DNA of 27,305 nucleotides, taken from positions 1 to 27,305 of IMG/VR virus record IMGVR_UViG_3300033144_000611; one strand, given 5' to 3'. This DNA is from a virus. The notes beneath the pieces are model-generated. The model did no database searches. It was not told where the DNA came from and was given only the letters and a program-made list of their open reading frames with translations. Below are positions 1 to 7,401 of this stretch, piece after piece; position 1 is the stretch's first letter, and each line of letters starts with the position of its first letter. The translations under genes and the position numbers were made by a program.

Positions 1-1197
1 ACAGAATTCTCCATTGGTGGTGGTACTAACCGTGGTAACAACGTATTAGCCCTAACAGCTAATAGTAACTTAAACAACAGCACAGCACAAGGTACAGTTG
101 CCGCATATACATTTACTATCTCTCAAGCTTATACTCAGATTGATGGTGATGGTAATGGCGCGGATGAAAATTACTATGTAGAGTGGGATATGCTTGCTCA
201 AACTAAAAATGATTCATACGAGTATTCTCAGAATATGATTCGTGAAGGTGTAGCAGTAACTCCGGTTAATGGTACATTTGGATTAGATCCTAATATCTTC
301 CGTGGTATTACTCACTCAGTAGCTATCTCCGGTGGAGCTGGTACTTGGGTTATTCCAGAGAGTTTATCTTGGGGTACGGGTGCAACAGCGGGTACAGGCC
401 AATTATTATCTGTTGATAATCTAACAGCATCCAGCTCAACAATTTTATATATGCAGTTACTTACAGGTGTTTTACCATCTGCTAATACTATAACAGGTAA
501 TGGTGCTGCTACAGCAACAGCAGGTACAGTAACTGGTCAGGTAATCAGTGTTCCACCAATCGGTGCTTCTACTGGTACAAATATTAAAGGTGCTTACGGT
601 GTTGGTATACAAGAAGCCGACTTAGCATCTGGTGATACAATCATCGATTTAACAGGTACTGCGAACAACGCTCCTAATAACGTACAGTTTGATGTAATTG
701 GTTTAAATATTACAACTACTGGTGATTATGTTATGGTTGGGCCTGATTCAGCGGGTGCTTTAAACTTAGCTCAGATGGCAAACAATGCGCTACTAAACAG
801 TGGTACAACTACAGCAGTAAGTGTAGGTACAGGTAATATCCCAGCGGATACTCCTGCTACGGGTACAATTCGTATTGAGAGAGATAGTGGTGAGTATACT
901 CGTCATCCTTACTCATCATATGATGGTACTAATACTACATTTACTATTACTAGTGCTGACTTCTCAACTGATAACGCAACAGCGACTAACAATATCTTTA
1001 TATCTTATATTGATAAAGTATCAACAGCAACAACCGAATCGTTTAATACAGTATATAGCTCATCTAGAGCACTACGTATTATTGTACGTAATGGTGAAAT
1101 CATTGGATCTATTGCGCCAATTATACCTATTGATACCGCGGGTAGCTTAGGTTCAGGTGGTGGTTCAACTACTATCTCACGTCAATTGGATACATAA
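1..1197 (+). CDS. Beta-rich virion structural protein, 5' end outside window
   Basis: The frame is open from base 1, so the gene starts to the left of the window; the first internal ATG, at 190, is not the likely start because the 63 upstream codons are open and of the same composition. The visible 398 residues are rich in Gly, Thr, Ser, Asn and Ala with almost no charged helices, as in beta-structured phage fibre, baseplate or decoration proteins. There is a TGTANNAPNN-like Pro/Asn turn near the middle and a Gly/Ser-rich tail ending SRQLDT. Glycine is mostly GGT and arginine mostly CGT, unlike the AGA/GGA-rich tape measure, which suggests high expression. I recall similar proteins in uncultured marine phages next to genes like the two that follow, but cannot verify this. 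The exact virion location is unknown; adhesin, collar or capsid fibre are all possible. Confidence 0.75.
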   Translation, partial: TEFSIGGGTNRGNNVLALTANSNLNNSTAQGTVAAYTFTISQAYTQIDGDGNGADENYYVEWDMLAQTKNDSYEYSQNMIREGVAVTPVNGTFGLDPNIFRGITHSVAISGGAGTWVIPESLSWGTGATAGTGQLLSVDNLTASSSTILYMQLLTGVLPSANTITGNGAATATAGTVTGQVISVPPIGASTGTNIKGAYGVGIQEADLASGDTIIDLTGTANNAPNNVQFDVIGLNITTTGDYVMVGPDSAGALNLAQMANNALLNSGTTTAVSVGTGNIPADTPATGTIRIERDSGEYTRHPYSSYDGTNTTFTITSADFSTDNATATNNIFISYIDKVSTATTESFNTVYSSSRALRIIVRNGEIIGSIAPIIPIDTAGSLGSGGGSTTISRQLDT

Positions 1198-1218
1198 GAT
1201 ATATAGGAAATATAATAA

Positions 1219-3096
1219 ATGGCAGTAACAATAAACAGCTCTGGGACTTATAATGTAGTTAGGCCAACTAATGCTGATGCCGAATCCACTACAGGTTGGA
1301 ATATCGTTAAACTAGAAGGTGCAGGTGGTACTCCATCATTAGTTCAGTCAGTAGGAACTATTGATTTATTTGCCGAAGGTAGTGATGCCTTAGCATGTCA
1401 GGTTAATAAAACCAGAGTACAGATATATTTTGACTATGCAACAGGCTATGATTTCACTACAGGAAGTACGGGTACAGGGGGTACAGCAGTACCCGATGGA
1501 TCCACTTACATATGGAATGCTTTCTTAGCAGCAGGTGTTGCGCTTACTAAAGCTAACGGAGGTCTACAAATTAGTCTAGGTGATGGAACAAATACTTCCT
1601 ATTGGAATGTAGCAGGTTCAAACACTTACTCTGGTGGTTTAGTTAAGTGGGCAGCAAATACAACAATTTCAGAAAGTGAGAACAGTGGTACGGCAGCAGA
1701 TTTAGGTGATATAATAGAAATAGGCTTTGTTTGTGATGTTGGTACTACTACTGCGCGATTTAATAATATGGTTGTTGATGCATTTGATATTGGTGATGGT
1801 CTTGATATAGAGGGAACTACTACAAGCGATACTTTATTTTTAGAGGCTCAAGCCTTAGATGCAACAACTGCAATAGGTGTACTTAGTGAATCAAATGGTA
1901 TTATCTTTTCTCAAGGTAGCCTTGAGTTTGGTGGCACAGCGCAAACATCTATTGCTGAAACACTGGTATTTACCGATACATTAGGTGGTGCTTATACATA
2001 TCAACTAGATATTACAGGTACAATAGTCTTTACTAACACTATTGTGAATAACTCTGGTGTAGTAGATTTTAACTTTGATTCATCTGGTGCTACAGCATTT
2101 ACAATGACAGGTGGTTCCTTAGGTGGTTTTAATAATTTAGATACAGGTTCTGGTCAGACTATGAGTGGGATAGTATTCCAGTCTGGTGGTATTTCTAATA
2201 TTGCAAATACAATATCTAATAGCTCATTTAATCAATGTGGTCTAATTACATTAACTGGTTCTTTAGATACCTGTACTATAGATAGTGCTTCAGGTACTAT
2301 AGCTGTGTCAACAGCCATTAGTAATATAGCTAATATTTCAGATACTTCTTTTATAAGTGATGGTACTGGCAACGGTTTAGAAATTACAGGTACGGCAACG
2401 AATATAACTTTAGATAATTTATCTTTTAGTGGGTATTCAACTAGCGTAGACGCCGATAAGGCTATTTACGTTAATATTGCAACAGGTAGTGTTGAGTTAA
2501 ATATCAGTGGTGGATCAGGTATATCGGTTGCTAGTGATGTTAGGACTGCCGGAGCTACAATAACAGTAGTTGCTGGTGCTGTAAATGTACAAGCATTAGC
2601 GGCACTTAAAGATGGTACCCCAGTAGAAAATGCTAGAGTATATCTAAAAGCTTCCAATGGCACAGGTCCATTTCCATTTGAAGAGACTGTGACATCAATT
2701 ACTCGTAGTGGTACTACAGCTACAGTTAGTCATACAGCTCATGGAATGGGTACTAATGATAAGGCGATATTTGAAGGTATCACAGATAAAACAGAAGATA
2801 ATTATTCTGTAAAACAAATTACTGTATCAGATGCTAATACTTATACATATACAACAACAGATTCAGGTTCAACAAATTATACAGGTACAATTAAAACAAC
2901 ATTTGTAGCTTTAAAAGGATTAACTAATGCGAGTGGTATTATAACTTTATCAAGAGTATATACTTCTAATCAACCTGTTGTAGGTTGGTCACGGAAGTCA
3001 ACTTCATCTCCATTTTTACAAGAAGGTGTTTTGGTTGGTGAAGTAGATAGTACAACAGGATTTTCTGGTGTCGCGGTAATGCTAACGGATGAATAA
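1219..3096 (+). CDS. Modular beta-helix virion protein, possible tail or head fibre
   Basis: A 625-residue protein starting at ATG 1219, after an AGGAAA-type ribosome binding site. Residues about 1-190 look like a lectin or concanavalin-like beta sandwich (alternating aromatic and Gly/Thr strands such as YIWNAFLAAG). Residues about 190-440 have the short, repetitive Asn/Ser/Thr/Ile strand pattern of a right-handed parallel beta helix. Residues about 450-625 form a separate module that begins ALKDGTPVENARVYL, continues with SITRSGTTATVSHTAHG and ends with a strand-rich domain containing VVGWSRKS; this combination is familiar from many phage adhesins. It probably binds a surface glycan or forms part of the virion exterior. 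Its stop overlaps the next start by one base (TAATG), implying translational coupling with the 733-residue protein. No enzymatic residues could be identified. Confidence 0.7.
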   Translation: MAVTINSSGTYNVVRPTNADAESTTGWNIVKLEGAGGTPSLVQSVGTIDLFAEGSDALACQVNKTRVQIYFDYATGYDFTTGSTGTGGTAVPDGSTYIWNAFLAAGVALTKANGGLQISLGDGTNTSYWNVAGSNTYSGGLVKWAANTTISESENSGTAADLGDIIEIGFVCDVGTTTARFNNMVVDAFDIGDGLDIEGTTTSDTLFLEAQALDATTAIGVLSESNGIIFSQGSLEFGGTAQTSIAETLVFTDTLGGAYTYQLDITGTIVFTNTIVNNSGVVDFNFDSSGATAFTMTGGSLGGFNNLDTGSGQTMSGIVFQSGGISNIANTISNSSFNQCGLITLTGSLDTCTIDSASGTIAVSTAISNIANISDTSFISDGTGNGLEITGTATNITLDNLSFSGYSTSVDADKAIYVNIATGSVELNISGGSGISVASDVRTAGATITVVAGAVNVQALAALKDGTPVENARVYLKASNGTGPFPFEETVTSITRSGTTATVSHTAHGMGTNDKAIFEGITDKTEDNYSVKQITVSDANTYTYTTTDSGSTNYTGTIKTTFVALKGLTNASGIITLSRVYTSNQPVVGWSRKSTSSPFLQEGVLVGEVDSTTGFSGVAVMLTDE

Positions 3097-5297
3097 TGAC
3101 TAAAATTATAGGAACAACAATACAGAGACATTTATCTCCTCGTATCGTAACTTTCCCTGTTGCTGAAACAGAGGTTACTGTTGCAGATGTGCAAGACACA
3201 TTGCAAGATATTGAAGATGATGAATTAAGTATCCCTTGGCCTAAGTTGAGGGTTACAACAGGTGACCAAGATTTAGGTGGTGGTGTATCTGTTGGGTTAA
3301 CAATGCAATTACAAAATGCTCAGTTAGCCTTTGCTCCTAGAACTATTAATAAAGAAGAAGGTACAGTAACTACTGCTAATGCAGTAGGGACTACTTTAAT
3401 AGATAGTACAGCACTATTTATTACTAAAGGTGTTAATCCTGGAGCTACAGTTGTTAATTTTACTGATCAGTCAGTTAGTACTGTTATATCTGTAGACTCT
3501 GAAATTCAGTTAACTATGTATAGTTTAAGTGATGGTACGGATAATCAATGGGATAGTGCTGATGTATATAAGATATGGAACGAAGATCAAGTAGAAGTAA
3601 CAGGTGGTAATACAGTAGCTGTTGATACAGGTGGTAATACTATATCAGCTGTCTTTCCTACATTTGGAACACAAGTACTTAAGACCTCTTCATCTTCTGC
3701 AACATCTACTAGTCAAGTGGATATTGAATATGCTTCTTATGCTGGTGCAATTAATATTGATTCGATCAATGGTGATACAGCAACAGGTGGAGCAACAGGT
3801 AGTGTACGTAGTCCATTTAGTACCTTAGCAGATGCTCTGATAGAAGATGCATCTAGAGGCTTTGGTAGATTAAGATTTTTTAATGACTATACTTTCGGCG
3901 CAACCGATGATATAGATAATTATGAAGTAACAGGACAACATATAACTGATACTATACTTACCTTCACTGCAGGATGTTCTACTTCCAATGTATATGCATC
4001 AAGTTGTACCTTAACAGGAGCAATGGATGGTACTGTTAATGCTAAGGAAGTTCTATTCAGTGATGTTACTGGTATAGGTGGAACTACTACTGCTATGGTA
4101 TGGGAGTTTTGCCTGTTTCAAGGAACAACTGTCCTTCAAGCAAGTAATACAGTTCAACTTACTTTCGTTGAAGGACACTCAAATGTAGCGGGAACAAATA
4201 CATTTATACTTGATTTAAATGGTACTATTACTCCATTAAAGATTAGTGGATATGTTGGAGGCTTTGAACTTACAAATAAAACTCAAGCCGTTAGTAGTTC
4301 GATTGATATGAATGGTCACTTCATACTTAATGGTACAAATACAGCAGGATCTGTAACATTACGTGGTAGTGGTAAGAAGTCTTTATCTCCTAATGGTACT
4401 ACGATTGATCATAGACATTATTTATCAGGTGATGAGTTCAAGAATATACAATCTGCTATTGAATTACTTATTCCTGAACAAGCATCTATGGGTAATATTT
4501 GGTATGTTGACCCCGTAGGTGGACTAGATACTAATGTTGGTACAGATAACGATAGAGCCTTCAAAACAATTAACTATGCTGTAAGTCAGGCGGAAGATAA
4601 TCATGGTGATGTTATCTTTGTATTGGCACATGATGTTGCCGAGGTAGAAATTGATGAGAATGTTGTTATAAATAAAAACAATATATCAATACGAGGCTCA
4701 GGGCATAATGTCCATATACATCCATCTGTAACGGGTAGTAGTACTATAACAATTACAGGAAATAATGTCAGCTTTAATAACCTTACGGTACATACGCCAG
4801 TGGGTGGTACTGATGATGCAATGGTATTTACTGGTGCTACGAACTGTGCAATAAAAGATGTAAGGATTGAAGATGCAACAGGACGTGGATTAGTATTAAA
4901 TGCTGGCTGTGACAAACTACAAATGAAAAATTCATTTATAGGGTACTCAGGGTCACATGGGGTAGAAGTAACAGATTGTCACGACGTAACGATCTCTGTT
5001 ACACATATTGATACTAATGGTGGGGATAATATTAAACTTAATTCAACTACAGATGGGGATTTACATGAGGTTGCTTTCCGCAACTGTATAATTCATGAGG
5101 CTGGTGGATGGGGTGCTAATATAGGAACCGGTTGTGAAACAGTACAGTTCTTTGATAGATGTAAGTTTATCTTGAATACTACTGGTGATATTAATGATAA
5201 TGGTATTACTACATATAATGAGGCAGATAATATATCTGACGAAGTGTGGATTAATGGTAAGGCATTAACATTACCTAAATACTTAGGCTTAAAATAA
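3096..5297 (+). CDS. Pectate-lyase-fold (parallel beta-helix) virion protein
   Basis: A 733-residue protein beginning at the ATG that overlaps the previous stop by one base. It reads as a mosaic. Residues about 1-85 hold a short N-terminal domain (DIEDDELSIPWPKLR, then a Gly-rich DLGGGVSVGL stretch) that may be the virion attachment part. Residues about 88-170 are a small beta module (GTVTTANAVGTTLID to VYKIWN). Residues about 220-420 start with NGDTATGGATGSVRSPFSTL. Residues about 466-700 start with IWYVDPVGGLDTNVGT and have the repeated strand pattern, Asn ladders and FKTI motif of pectate-lyase-like or DUF1565-type beta helices, as in tailspikes. A polysaccharide-binding or depolymerase role is possible, but no catalytic Asp/Glu cluster can be assigned by eye. 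It ends the three-gene adhesin-like block; a 66-base gap follows. Confidence 0.7.
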   Translation: MTKIIGTTIQRHLSPRIVTFPVAETEVTVADVQDTLQDIEDDELSIPWPKLRVTTGDQDLGGGVSVGLTMQLQNAQLAFAPRTINKEEGTVTTANAVGTTLIDSTALFITKGVNPGATVVNFTDQSVSTVISVDSEIQLTMYSLSDGTDNQWDSADVYKIWNEDQVEVTGGNTVAVDTGGNTISAVFPTFGTQVLKTSSSSATSTSQVDIEYASYAGAINIDSINGDTATGGATGSVRSPFSTLADALIEDASRGFGRLRFFNDYTFGATDDIDNYEVTGQHITDTILTFTAGCSTSNVYASSCTLTGAMDGTVNAKEVLFSDVTGIGGTTTAMVWEFCLFQGTTVLQASNTVQLTFVEGHSNVAGTNTFILDLNGTITPLKISGYVGGFELTNKTQAVSSSIDMNGHFILNGTNTAGSVTLRGSGKKSLSPNGTTIDHRHYLSGDEFKNIQSAIELLIPEQASMGNIWYVDPVGGLDTNVGTDNDRAFKTINYAVSQAEDNHGDVIFVLAHDVAEVEIDENVVINKNNISIRGSGHNVHIHPSVTGSSTITITGNNVSFNNLTVHTPVGGTDDAMVFTGATNCAIKDVRIEDATGRGLVLNAGCDKLQMKNSFIGYSGSHGVEVTDCHDVTISVTHIDTNGGDNIKLNSTTDGDLHEVAFRNCIIHEAGGWGANIGTGCETVQFFDRCKFILNTTGDINDNGITTYNEADNISDEVWINGKALTLPKYLGLK

Positions 5298-5303
5298 AAA
5301 ACA

Positions 5304-5334
5304 TGGAAGTTTTAAACATAAATTAGTGTATAGT
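5304..5334 (+). promoter_or_regulatory. Weak sigma70-like promoter candidate
   Basis: The 66-base gap between the beta-helix gene and the membrane protein contains TATAGT at 5329-5334, a fair -10 element, in a very AT-rich setting. The only upstream candidate at usable spacing is TGGAAG at 5304-5309 with a 19-base spacer, which is a poor -35. No hairpin terminator is visible in the same gap. Transcription of the head genes could start here, or simply read through from upstream. Confidence 0.25.
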
Positions 5335-5363
5335 ATTACGCAATAAAAATAAAAAGGTATACA

Positions 5364-5714
5364 ATGACTGAAAAGACAATACACGTTCCGGATTACGATG
5401 GAAGTGACCGAAGATTAAATGCAGACTGGCATCAAACAAAAGGATTGTCTTTATCAATAATAGGATTATTATTAGTAAACATAGTATCTACTGTTTGGTG
5501 GGCAGCCACTTTAACTAATGATGTAACACAAATTAAAGAAGCCCCCGATCTATTGGAAAGAGTAATTAAGATGGAAGGTAAGTTAGAAGCTTATGATACA
5601 GTACTTACTAGACTATTATCAGTAATAGATAAACTAGATAATACAGTAGATAGAATAGATAGAGAACAAGCTAAGCGTGGTCCTATTGTGTATAAGAAGA
5701 ATAAAAGGAATTAA
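5364..5714 (+). CDS. Small single-span membrane protein with C-terminal coiled coil, holin-like
   Basis: A 116-residue protein. Residues 1-27 are polar and charged (contains DGSDRR), residues about 28-50 form one hydrophobic segment (LSLSIIGLLLVNIVSTVWW) and residues about 53-103 are a heptad-like amphipathic region (DLLERVIKM to DRIDREQ) with a Lys/Arg-rich end. This layout, a short cytoplasmic N terminus, one membrane span and a coiled coil, is seen in several phage holin or holin-accessory families, and phage lysis genes often lie near structural genes. There is no endolysin or spanin gene beside it in the window, so the lysis role is inferred only from topology. An alternative is a membrane-anchored virion or superinfection-exclusion protein. 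It is preceded by AAAAAGGT, a plausible ribosome binding site. Confidence 0.55.
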   Translation: MTEKTIHVPDYDGSDRRLNADWHQTKGLSLSIIGLLLVNIVSTVWWAATLTNDVTQIKEAPDLLERVIKMEGKLEAYDTVLTRLLSVIDKLDNTVDRIDREQAKRGPIVYKKNKRN

Positions 5715-5719
5715 ATAAA

Positions 5720-6094
5720 ATGGATTTAAAAAGAGATGAGATTAAGTATGTAAGGGATTTATCTAAGAGCGCATATAAAAAAGCAAATGCTTGTTATATA
5801 TGTGGCGCGGAAGAAGAATTACAATTTCATCACTTTTATTCAATGACTTTGCTTTGGGCAAAGTGGAAGAAAGATGAAGGTGTACGTATTAATAGTGTGG
5901 AAGATATATTAAAGTATCGTGAGATTTTTAAAGAAAAATTTCAAGATGAAATATATAATAAAACTATTACGTTATGTAAGTTTCATCACATGGATAGGCT
6001 ACATAAAGTCTATGGAAAAGTACCAGCACTAATAACAGCCCCTAAACAGGAACGTTGGTGTGACAAACAAAAAATTAAATTTCAGGAGAAATAA
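5720..6094 (+). CDS. HNH-type endonuclease, probably assisting DNA packaging
   Basis: A 124-residue protein with the zinc and catalytic layout of small HNH nucleases: Cys25-x2-Cys28 (CYIC), His37-His38 (FHHF) and a second pair Cys86 with His89 and His90 (LCKFHH), then His95 in DRLHKVYG. The N-terminal part is basic. In many long-tailed phages a small HNH protein is encoded close to the terminase and portal and stimulates terminase cutting at the packaging site (HK97 gp74 is the studied case). Its position just upstream of the portal fits that role. A free-standing homing endonuclease is the main alternative; against that, it is a tightly packed member of the operon, five bases after the previous stop, with the same codon style as its neighbours. 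Confidence 0.75.
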   Translation: MDLKRDEIKYVRDLSKSAYKKANACYICGAEEELQFHHFYSMTLLWAKWKKDEGVRINSVEDILKYREIFKEKFQDEIYNKTITLCKFHHMDRLHKVYGKVPALITAPKQERWCDKQKIKFQEK

Positions 6095-6097
6095 ATA

Positions 6098-6289
6098 ATG
6101 GCAATACAATCAAAAAGCAAAGATAAACTTTTAGTAATGAAAGACAAGGTTTCAGTAGAAGCTACAGCAGCAGTTTTAGTTGGTGGAACAAATATCTTAG
6201 CAACTACTACATATTCTATACCAGCATATGATGAAAATGGTAACATTTTAGGCTACATCGCGTTATTTGATACAGCTACTCTAGTATAA
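6098..6289 (+). CDS. Small conserved-looking unknown protein
   Basis: A 63-residue protein with a good CAGGAG ribosome binding site ending 8-10 bases before ATG 6098. The first 18 residues are Lys-rich and polar; the remainder (VEATAAVLVGG, YSIPAYDENGNILGYIALFDT) looks like a small beta fold with a DENGN turn. No signal peptide or convincing membrane span. It lies between the HNH gene and the portal, three bases after the first and ten before the second, so it is probably virion-related or a packaging accessory. I do not recognise a family. Confidence 0.6.
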   Translation: MAIQSKSKDKLLVMKDKVSVEATAAVLVGGTNILATTTYSIPAYDENGNILGYIALFDTATLV

Positions 6290-6299
6290 GGTTAGTATC

Positions 6300-6752
6300 A
6301 TGGTTAAATGGATAGATAGTATATTAGAAAAACTAAATCCAGCTCAGCCAGAAATAGTAGACGATTTTGGGCAAGATATCGCACCCTCAAGGAATCACTA
6401 TAATAACCAGAAGGCTTACAACACAGTTGGTACTGTTGGTAGAGGAGTTGACTTAATAGTTGATTCAGCGGCTGGCATTAAGATCGATGTTGGGGAAATA
6501 CAAGATTGGTTCACTTCTGAAACAAGAATTCGGAAGAAAAAACTAAATCAGTTACTCAATTTCAGACCTAATCCGTATCATAGTGCAGATGTATTTTTTA
6601 GAAATATATACACAGATTTAGTACTTGAAGGAGATGCATTTATATACTTTGATGGTGTATATTTATATAATCTTCCAGCACTTAAAACTGAAATTATTAC
6701 GGATAAGAAAACTTATATAAAAGGATATACATATGGAGAAAGCAAACATTAA
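6300..6752 (+). CDS. Portal protein, N-terminal part (HK97-type, broken frame)
   Basis: 150 residues matching the first half of an HK97/T5-type portal, the dodecameric ring through which DNA is packaged. Recognisable elements are an N-terminal region followed by YNTVGTVGRGVDLIVDSAA, then LLNFRPNPYHSADVFFRNIY, then LVLEGDAFIYFDG and VYLYNLPA, in the usual order for portals. It stops at TAA 6750-6752, shortly after the sequence where portals normally carry a segment of the type E-I-x-H-I-x...G-x-S-x-L. That segment is absent; the next frame resumes at NINLLMSMNDFQ. Together the two frames encode about 371 residues, whereas T5-type portals have about 400, consistent with roughly 30 lost residues plus a frameshift. 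It is either a real split gene, a defective prophage lesion, or a sequencing or assembly error. Confidence 0.8.
   Translation: MVKWIDSILEKLNPAQPEIVDDFGQDIAPSRNHYNNQKAYNTVGTVGRGVDLIVDSAAGIKIDVGEIQDWFTSETRIRKKKLNQLLNFRPNPYHSADVFFRNIYTDLVLEGDAFIYFDGVYLYNLPALKTEIITDKKTYIKGYTYGESKH
6721..6735 (+). promoter_or_regulatory. Shine-Dalgarno and start of the portal C-terminal frame
   Basis: AAGGA at 6721-6725 is followed after seven bases by ATG 6733-6735. This is one of the better-spaced sites in the window, and it would allow the C-terminal portal frame to be translated independently although it lies inside the N-terminal frame. The frame-1 reading is open only from 6721 (TAA at 6718-6720), so any shift between the frames must happen within 6721-6752. 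Confidence 0.5.
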
Positions 6753-7398
6753 CTTATTAATGAGTATGAATGACTTTCAGAAGAATTTTTTTGATAACTC
6801 AGCAGTACCTGGTATTATTCTTAAAACTCCTAATCCTTTATCGGATAGAGTTAAAGATAGAATGGTTCAGCGTTGGATGTCAAAATATAACCCGCGTAGT
6901 GGAGGCAAAAGACCACTAATATTGGATGGTGATTTCTCAGTTGAATCATTGTCAAAATATAACTTTAAGGAACTTGATTTTTCCGAAAGCATTAAGACGC
7001 AAGAAAGCGCGATACTTAAAGCTTTAGGTGTTCCACCGTTATTACTAGATTCTGGTAACAATGCAAATATTAATCCAAACTTAAGAATGTTTTACATTAA
7101 CACAGTAATGCCGTTAGTAAATAAAACTATACAAAGCTTGGAATACTTCTTTGGCTATGATTTAAAAGCTATAGAACAAGATGTATTAGCACTACGACCA
7201 GAACTTAGAGAATCTGCCAATTATTTTAGTACTTTAGTTAATGCTGGTATTATAACTAGAAATGAAGCTAGAGATAAATTGAGATTTGAAGTATCAGATA
7301 GTGAAATAGCTGATGATTTAATACTTCCTGCTAATATAGCTGGTAGTAATGTAGATTCAACACAAGGAGGAAAACCTCCCAGTAAAGAGGACCCTTAA
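6733..7398 (+). CDS. Portal protein, C-terminal part (HK97-type)
   Basis: 221 residues covering the second half of an HK97/T5-type portal: DFQKNFFDNSAVPGIIL, then RMVQRWMSKYNP, KRPLILDG, LDFSESIKTQESAILKALG and the strongly conserved VPPLLLDSGNNANINPN followed by a TVMPLVNK helix. It ends in a Ser/Pro/Gly-rich tail (GGKPPSKEDP). It overlaps the N-terminal frame by 20 bases and lies in the +1 frame relative to it. ATG 6733 has a usable ribosome binding site, but the first residues of a normal portal C-half would be preceded by a conserved His- and Gly-containing segment that neither frame encodes. It sits directly upstream of the protease-capsid gene, as expected for a portal. Function as a separate chain would be unusual. 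Confidence 0.8.
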   Translation: MEKANINLLMSMNDFQKNFFDNSAVPGIILKTPNPLSDRVKDRMVQRWMSKYNPRSGGKRPLILDGDFSVESLSKYNFKELDFSESIKTQESAILKALGVPPLLLDSGNNANINPNLRMFYINTVMPLVNKTIQSLEYFFGYDLKAIEQDVLALRPELRESANYFSTLVNAGIITRNEARDKLRFEVSDSEIADDLILPANIAGSNVDSTQGGKPPSKEDP

Positions 7399-7401
7399 AT
7401 T

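Noticed and set aside
3622-3828. Forward open frame in another register inside the beta-helix gene
   Set aside because: Leu/His/Gln-rich translation typical of an out-of-frame reading of Thr/Ser-rich sequence; no ribosome binding site.
6719-6735. Similarity of the portal C-half start region to the expression-vector type leader (GATATACATATG)
   Set aside because: The match is short, the surrounding sequence is ordinary phage coding sequence, and the bases are also explained as codons for KGYTYG; vector contamination is not needed.
6700-6760. Intron or intein as explanation of the broken portal
   Set aside because: The two portal halves overlap rather than being separated; there is no intervening sequence that could splice out.
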